Of a stretch of DNA of 10,491 bases, positions 6,770-10,491 are shown in pieces; the first letter of the stretch is position 1, and the number at the start of each line of letters is the position of its first letter. The notes under the pieces are model-generated. The model made no database searches. It was given only the letters and a program-made list of their open reading frames with translations, and was not told the DNA's origin. A program made the position numbers and the translations under genes. Location of the stretch: the NCBI GenBank assembly GCA_965262315.1, contig CBDHFJ010000070.1, positions 1-10,491 on the forward strand, given 5' to 3'. Source of the DNA: JBCCFK01 sp965262315. GTDB lineage: Bacteria; Actinomycetota; Acidimicrobiia; Acidimicrobiales; UBA8592.

Positions 6770-6775
6770 TACCTT
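6770..6775 (+). promoter_or_regulatory. -10 box for a leaderless XRE transcript
   Basis: TACCTT fits TAnnnT and ends 6 bases before the ATG at 6782. No Shine-Dalgarno sequence precedes the ATG. Transcription is therefore predicted to start at or next to the A of the ATG. Confidence 0.5.
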
Positions 6776-6781
6776 CGACCC

Positions 6782-7576
6782 ATGAGCACCCGGACGACGG
6801 TCGGGCCACTCCTGAAGGAGTGGCGTTCCCATCGCCGCATGTCGCAGCTGGCGCTGGCGACCGCGGCCGACGTGTCGCAACGGCACATCTCCTTCGTCGA
6901 GAGCGGGCGATCCTCACCGAGCCGCGAGCTCCTGCTCCATCTCGCCCGCACCATGGACGTACCCCTTCGCGACCAGAATCTCCTGCTCACCGCGGCCGGC
7001 TACGCCCGCGTGTTCACCGAGTACGACTACGAGTCGGCGGACCTGGCCCCCCTCCGGGCTGCCGTGGACGCGATGTTGTCGGGCGTCGAGCCCTACCCGG
7101 CCATGGCCATCGACCGAGCATGGAACGTGCATCGCATCAACGACGGTGCGGCCGCCCTGTTCGGCGAACTCCTGGGGCCCGGTGTTCCCGTCGACGAGCC
7201 ACTGAACCTGGCCCGCCTGGTGTTCCACCCCGACGGCGTGCGCCGACACATCGTCAACTTCGAGTCAGTGGCGGCGGTGCTGCTGGACCGCATCGACCGT
7301 GACGCGATCCTGTCCCCCGACGACCACCAGCTCGCGGCGCTGCGCGACGATCTGCTCGCCCAACCCGGGGTGGCGTCGATCGACCGTCGAGGCGGCATCG
7401 AGGCGCCCCCGGCGTTCTCCCTCGAGGTGGTGCTCGACACCGCACGCGGCCGAATGCGGTTCTTCACCACCCTCGCGTCGGTCGGCGCCCCCACCGATGT
7501 CACGGCCGAAGAGCTGTCGGTGGAGTTCTACTTCCCGTCGGACGAGGCCACCGAGACCCTTCTCCGGGGGGAGTGA
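6782..7576 (+). CDS. XRE-family regulator with MmyB-like ligand-binding domain
   Basis: The 264-residue product has an N-terminal helix-turn-helix of the Cro/CI type (about residues 8-62: LLKEWRSHRRMSQLALA, then VSQRHISFVESGRSSPSRE, then LARTMDVPLRDQNLLL). The C-terminal part (about 95-262) has the pattern of the MmyB/MLTR ligand-binding domain: YPAMAIDRAWNVHRIN, NLARLVFHPDGVRRHIVN, and a closing ELSVEFYFPSDEATETLL. Family length is usually 260-290, so it appears complete. Members are usually repressors that respond to a small ligand, sometimes a fatty acid, and often sit beside an oxidoreductase gene; no such neighbour is present here. The promoter carries a palindrome across its -35 region, consistent with autoregulation. 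The next gene on this strand is a WhiB regulator with its own promoter. Confidence 0.92.
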   Translation: MSTRTTVGPLLKEWRSHRRMSQLALATAADVSQRHISFVESGRSSPSRELLLHLARTMDVPLRDQNLLLTAAGYARVFTEYDYESADLAPLRAAVDAMLSGVEPYPAMAIDRAWNVHRINDGAAALFGELLGPGVPVDEPLNLARLVFHPDGVRRHIVNFESVAAVLLDRIDRDAILSPDDHQLAALRDDLLAQPGVASIDRRGGIEAPPAFSLEVVLDTARGRMRFFTTLASVGAPTDVTAEELSVEFYFPSDEATETLLRGE

Positions 7577-7674
7577 GCAGGTCTTTCGGCGCTCGGCCCG
7601 CGACCAGAAACCTCCGCTGACCAGGCGATTCATCGATCCCATGGGTTGTTCGACCGAATTATTTGAGCAATCGC

Positions 7675-7703
7675 TTGATTCAGGCGCTCGATCATGCGAT
7701 AAC
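7675..7703 (+). promoter_or_regulatory. Promoter of the WhiB gene
   Basis: TTGATT (7675-7680) and GATAAC (7698-7703) are separated by exactly 17 bases in a locally AT-rich stretch, the clearest sigma-70-type promoter in the window. The leader would be about 25 bases and carries GGAGAG before the ATG at 7736. Confidence 0.6.
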
Positions 7704-7735
7704 TACATGGACCGCCACCCCCGGAGAGTTCAACG

Positions 7736-8086
7736 ATGAGCCTCGCAGTCGCACCCGAGCCCCTCGAAGCCGCCCCCCGCATTGCCGGCTGGACCGACTT
7801 CGCCCTGTGCAAGGGCAAGACCCACCTGTTCTTCGGCCCCGCGGGCGAACGGCCCTCGAAGCGACGCAAGCGCGAGACCCTGGCCCGCTCCTACTGCAAC
7901 GTCTGTCCCGTCCAGGAGCCGTGCCGTGAGGCCGGACGCGACGGACGCGAGAACGGCCTCTGGGGCAACGAGAACGAGGAGGAGCGGGCAGCCCTCGGGT
8001 ACGCCCCTCGGGCCACCGAACGACGCTCCGTCGCCCGAGCCGCCCGCGACCACCGCAACGGCAACCGCCTTCGCGCCACCGCCTGA
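7736..8086 (+). CDS. WhiB-family iron-sulfur transcriptional regulator
   Basis: The 116-residue protein has the four cluster-binding Cys of the WhiB family: C25 (ALCKGK), then C54-x2-C57-x5-C63 (YCNVCPVQEPC). These hold a [4Fe-4S] cluster, and Wbl proteins act with the primary sigma factor at promoters. The turn motif, normally G-[VI]-W-G-G, is GLWGN here (followed by ENEEER), a replaced last Gly. The C-terminus is basic (RRSVARAARDHRNGNRLR), suitable for DNA contact. A basic insert SKRRKRE lies between the first and second Cys. GGAGAG lies 7 bases before the ATG at 7736. The gene stands alone between an AT-rich promoter and two strong hairpins. Which Wbl subfamily it belongs to is not clear from sequence. 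Confidence 0.94.
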   Translation: MSLAVAPEPLEAAPRIAGWTDFALCKGKTHLFFGPAGERPSKRRKRETLARSYCNVCPVQEPCREAGRDGRENGLWGNENEEERAALGYAPRATERRSVARAARDHRNGNRLRATA

Positions 8087-8097
8087 CGCCAGAACCC

Positions 8098-8130
8098 GCG
8101 CCGGACCGATCCGCCCCCTGGGTCCGGCGC
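8098..8130 (+). terminator. First hairpin after the WhiB gene
   Basis: GCGCCGGACC (8098-8107) pairs perfectly with GGTCCGGCGC (8121-8130) around a 13-base loop, 12 bases after the WhiB stop. No T-run follows. The large loop makes it weaker than the second hairpin downstream. Confidence 0.5.
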
Positions 8131-8185
8131 ATGGACACCCGGCCGGCCGCTCTCCCCCCCGCTGCGGTCGATCACCGGGTCCCCC

Positions 8186-8220
8186 GCCGACGCAGCCGCT
8201 CCCCCCGCGGCTGCGTCGGC
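8186..8220 (+). terminator. Second, stronger hairpin after the WhiB gene
   Basis: GCCGACGCAGCCGC (8186-8199) pairs perfectly over 14 bases with GCGGCTGCGTCGGC (8207-8220) around a TCCCCCC loop, and is followed by the pyrimidine-rich GTCTTCCTGCCCC. This is the most convincing terminator here. Together with the first hairpin it isolates WhiB from the gamma-glutamyltransferase-family gene. Confidence 0.65.
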
Positions 8221-8287
8221 GTCTTCCTGCCCCGCCGTCGATGGGCCGAACCGACCCCGGCCCCAGCGTCTCCCAGGGGACTGCTCC

Positions 8288-8293
8288 TAGGCT
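8288..8293 (+). promoter_or_regulatory. -10 box for a leaderless gamma-glutamyltransferase transcript
   Basis: TAGGCT fits TAnnnT and ends 6 bases before the ATG at 8300, the same spacing as at the XRE gene. The nearest Shine-Dalgarno-like sequence, AGGGGA at 8275, is about 19 bases away and too far to act. Confidence 0.45.
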
Positions 8294-8299
8294 CCCGCG

Positions 8300-9851
8300 A
8301 TGGCTGCAGTCACCGTTCGTTCCCCCGCCGGCGCCGTGTGTTCGGTCGATCATCACGCATCGACCGCCGGCGCCGACATCCTCCGAGCCGGCGGGTCCGC
8401 CGCGGACGCTGCGATCGCCACCAGCGCCGCCCTGGCCGTGACCACCCAGCACATGTGCGGCCTGGGCGGCGACCTGTTCGCTCTCGTCCACCACGACGAA
8501 CCCACACCCGACTGCCTCAACTCGTCGGGACGCGCCGGGAGCGGCGCCGACCCGGCCGCGCTGCGATCCGAAGGGGCCACCCGTATGCCGTTCCGCGGCG
8601 ACGTACGCAGCGTCACCGTCCCCGGCTGTGTCGACGGCTGGCTGGCCCTGCACGAGCGACACGGCCGCCTCCCGATCGCGGACGTCCTGGCGCCCGCCAT
8701 CGCGCTCGCAGCCGACGGGTTCACGGTGCCAGGGCACCTCGCCCGCTCCGCAACCGCCGTCGCCGATGTGCCGGGCGCCGACTCGTACCGAGACCTCGTC
8801 GCCGGTCAGACCCTCATCCGACCCGAGATCGCCGACGGTCTCCGCGAGGTCGTGGCCGGTGGTCGAGACGCCTGGTACGGCGGCGCGTTCGGCGACGCGC
8901 TCCTCGACATCGGCGACGGACTCTTCACCCCCGACGACCTCGCCCGCAACCAGGCGGACTGGGTGGCCCCGATCAGCATCGCTGCGTGGGGGCACCGCGT
9001 GTGGACCGTGCCGCCGAACTCGCAGGGCTACCTGTCGCTGCTGGCCGCCGGCATCCTCCAAGGCGTCGACCTCGGTGAACCGGAGAGTGACGGGTGGGTC
9101 CACCTACACGTCGAGGCGGCACGGCTCGCCGGTCACGACCGCCCAGCGGTCTTGTCCGACACGGCCGACGGCGACGCCCTCCTGGCGGCCGAACGCATCG
9201 AGGCGAGGCGGGCGCTACTGAACCCGGCGCGCACCGTGGACCTGCCCGGGGCCTATGGCGACGGCGGGACCATCTACCTGTGCGCCACCGACGGCGACGG
9301 CATGGGCGTCTCCCTCATCCAGTCCAACGCCGCCGGCTTCGGGGCCCACCTCGTCGCGCCCGGCACCGGGGTCTTCCTCCACAACCGCGGCACCGGCTTC
9401 AACCTGATCGACGGCCACCCCGCCGAGTTCCGCCCCGGACGCCGGCCGCCGCACACGCTGTCGCCGGCGCTGATCACCCGCCCGGACGGGTCCCTGCGCA
9501 CCGTGCTGGGGGACGATGGGTGGCGATGCGCAGCCACAGATCGTGCTCCAGATGCTGAGCCGCCTCCTGCACGCCGGGCAGGCCCCCGGCGACGTCATCG
9601 CCAACCCCCGCTGGGTCATCGAGGCCCGCGAGTCCGACGGCTTCAACACCTGGACCGATCCCTCCGGTCAGGTGGTCATCGCCGAGCCCGCCGGCGAAGG
9701 CTGGGTGGCCGGACTGGTGAGCCGCGGCCACGACGCGGTCGCGCGCCCCGTCAACGCAGGCCACGCGCACCTCATCGACATCGACGACGACGGGGTCCAT
9801 CACGGCGCCGCCGAGACGCGGATCGACACCGCCGCGGCCTCTGCTCCGTGA
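8300..9851 (+). pseudogene. Gamma-glutamyltransferase family gene (YwrD-like), broken by one extra G
   Basis: Family landmarks run in order: GGSAADAAIA (31-40), HMCGLGGDLF (51-60), NSSGRAG (74-80), SVTVPGCVDGWLALH (104-118) and PPNSQGY (238-244). The predicted autocleavage and catalytic Thr324 is in DGGTIYL, followed by VSLIQSNAAGFGAH and PGTGVFLHNRGTGFNL. This matches the cytoplasmic YwrD-like branch, with no signal peptide. At 9508-9512 a run of five G replaces the four needed: the frame then loses the expected GTMGGDAQPQ motif and reads an Arg-rich tail to 9892. From 9516 the other frame supplies MGGDAQPQIVLQMLSRLL and a normal family C-terminus ending at 9851. Corrected length is 516 residues. 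The family hydrolyses or transfers gamma-glutamyl groups. As written, the gene would lack the last 110 or so residues of the small subunit; sequencing error is the likeliest cause. Confidence 0.88.
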
Positions 9852-9911
9852 CCCGATCGACCGACCCGAGCCACCGCCACGACGGACCCTGATCAGCGGG
9901 GGGCCGACCAC

Positions 9912-9917
9912 TACGGT
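9912..9917 (+). promoter_or_regulatory. -10 box for a leaderless transcript of the FMN-binding gene
   Basis: TACGGT fits TAnnnT and ends 7 bases before the GTG at 9925. No usable ribosome binding site precedes the GTG. It is the third case of this layout in the window. Confidence 0.4.
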
Positions 9918-9924
9918 TGGCGGC

Positions 9925-10491
9925 GTGCCCTGGTGGTCGATCGTCCTCATCTGCATCGGCGCGTTCCTGGTGGTCGTCGCGATCTACGACGTCACCCAGA
10001 AGCGCCACGCGATCCTGCGGAACTTCCCGATCGTGGGTCACCTCCGGTACATCCTCGAGTGGGTCGGCCCCGAGCTCCGTCAGTACATCGTCACCGACAA
10101 CAACGAGGAACGGCCCTTCTCGCGCGACCAGCGTCGGTGGGTGTACGCCACGGCCAAGCAGCAGAACTCCTACTTCGGTTTCGGCACCGACGACCAGATC
10201 GACGCCCCCGGCCACATCATCCTCAAACACTCGGCATTCCCGGTCGAGGACAGCCACGACAGCCCGGTACCGGCAGGGAAGACCCTCGGCGAATGGCGCG
10301 GCCGGGAGCACGCGTTCCGACCGTCGTCGATCGTCAACATCTCGGCCATGAGCTTCGGATCCCTGTCCGACCGGGCCGTCCAGGCCCTCAACCAGGGCGC
10401 CCGCATGGCGAACTGCCTCCACAACACCGGCGAGGGCGGCGTCTCGGACCACCACCGCCACGGCGGCGAGCTGATCTTCCAGGTCGGCACC
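9925..10491 (+). CDS. FMN-binding glutamate synthase family protein (partial, N-terminal 189 residues)
   Basis: From a GTG at 9925 the frame is open for 189 codons to the window edge. Residues 4-20 form one hydrophobic segment (WSIVLICIGAFLVVVAI), a membrane anchor seen in stand-alone members. Then come the conserved N-terminal features of the GltB-like FMN domain: DQRRWVYATAKQQNSYFGFG (69-87, first and last residues shown for extent), ILKHSAFP, then NISAMSFGSLSDRAVQALN (138-156) and the HNTGEGGVSDHH motif (166-177). In glutamate synthase this domain holds FMN and a 3Fe-4S cluster and makes glutamate from 2-oxoglutarate; the role of YerD-like single-domain relatives of about 500 residues is not well defined. 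It follows the gamma-glutamyltransferase-family gene by 73 bases. The start rests on the leaderless layout and family fit. Confidence 0.88.
   Translation, partial: MPWWSIVLICIGAFLVVVAIYDVTQKRHAILRNFPIVGHLRYILEWVGPELRQYIVTDNNEERPFSRDQRRWVYATAKQQNSYFGFGTDDQIDAPGHIILKHSAFPVEDSHDSPVPAGKTLGEWRGREHAFRPSSIVNISAMSFGSLSDRAVQALNQGARMANCLHNTGEGGVSDHHRHGGELIFQVGT

Noticed and set aside
4089..6917. 942-codon minus-strand open frame antisense to the two-component genes
   Set aside because: The plus strand encodes an unmistakable response regulator and histidine kinase. The antisense frame is stop-free because of high GC at third positions and shows no family motif.
7730..9103. 457-codon minus-strand open frame across WhiB and the gamma-glutamyltransferase-family gene
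   Set aside because: It is a low-complexity Gly/Arg/Val product opposite two clear genes and crosses two terminator hairpins.
9274..10461. Minus-strand frames at the right end
   Set aside because: They lie opposite the gamma-glutamyltransferase-family and FMN-binding genes, whose motifs are clear on the plus strand.
1..10491. tRNA, rRNA, insertion sequences, CRISPR arrays
   Set aside because: I looked for such structures on both strands and saw no convincing case. No transposase, integrase or terminal inverted repeats are present.

Overview
The window is GC-rich, with strong G/C preference at third codon positions. It carries a WhiB-family iron-sulfur regulator, a family restricted to actinobacteria and their phages, and several genes whose start codon lies 6-7 bases after a TAnnnT -10 box, as in leaderless actinobacterial genes. 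This points to a high-GC actinobacterium. A deep lineage such as Acidimicrobiia would fit, but I cannot prove the class from sequence alone.

Left part, minus strand (1-2946). A large helical protein resembling ESX/WXG100-associated proteins at its N-terminus, with EF-hand-like loops near its C-terminus, is read in two overlapping frames (1493 to 630, then 652 off the left edge). A RimJ/RimL-type GNAT acetyltransferase follows (2136 to 1609), then a perfect 12-bp hairpin, then a seven-helix Bax-inhibitor-1/YccA-family membrane protein (2946 to 2239).

Middle, plus strand (3172-6707). A secreted, extremely acidic protein contains three 76-residue repeats that are identical at the DNA level, except for one extra A in the middle copy that breaks the frame. 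A perfect 13-bp hairpin separates it from an OmpR-family response regulator, whose stop codon abuts the start of a HAMP-containing sensor histidine kinase. The repeat protein and two-component pair form the most unusual block here. A functional link between them is inferred from position and shared acidity only.

Right part, plus strand (6782-10491). An XRE regulator with an MmyB-like ligand-binding domain has a perfect palindrome in its own promoter. Next come a WhiB-family regulator with its own promoter and two downstream hairpins, a YwrD-like gamma-glutamyltransferase-family gene broken by one extra G just before its GTMGGD motif, and the first 189 codons of an FMN-binding glutamate-synthase-domain protein that runs off the right edge.

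Three genes each appear disrupted by a single extra base next to an identical base. Each becomes a normal continuous protein when that base is removed. The simplest reading is residual single-base insertion errors in the assembly, though real mutations or recoding cannot be excluded from the sequence.
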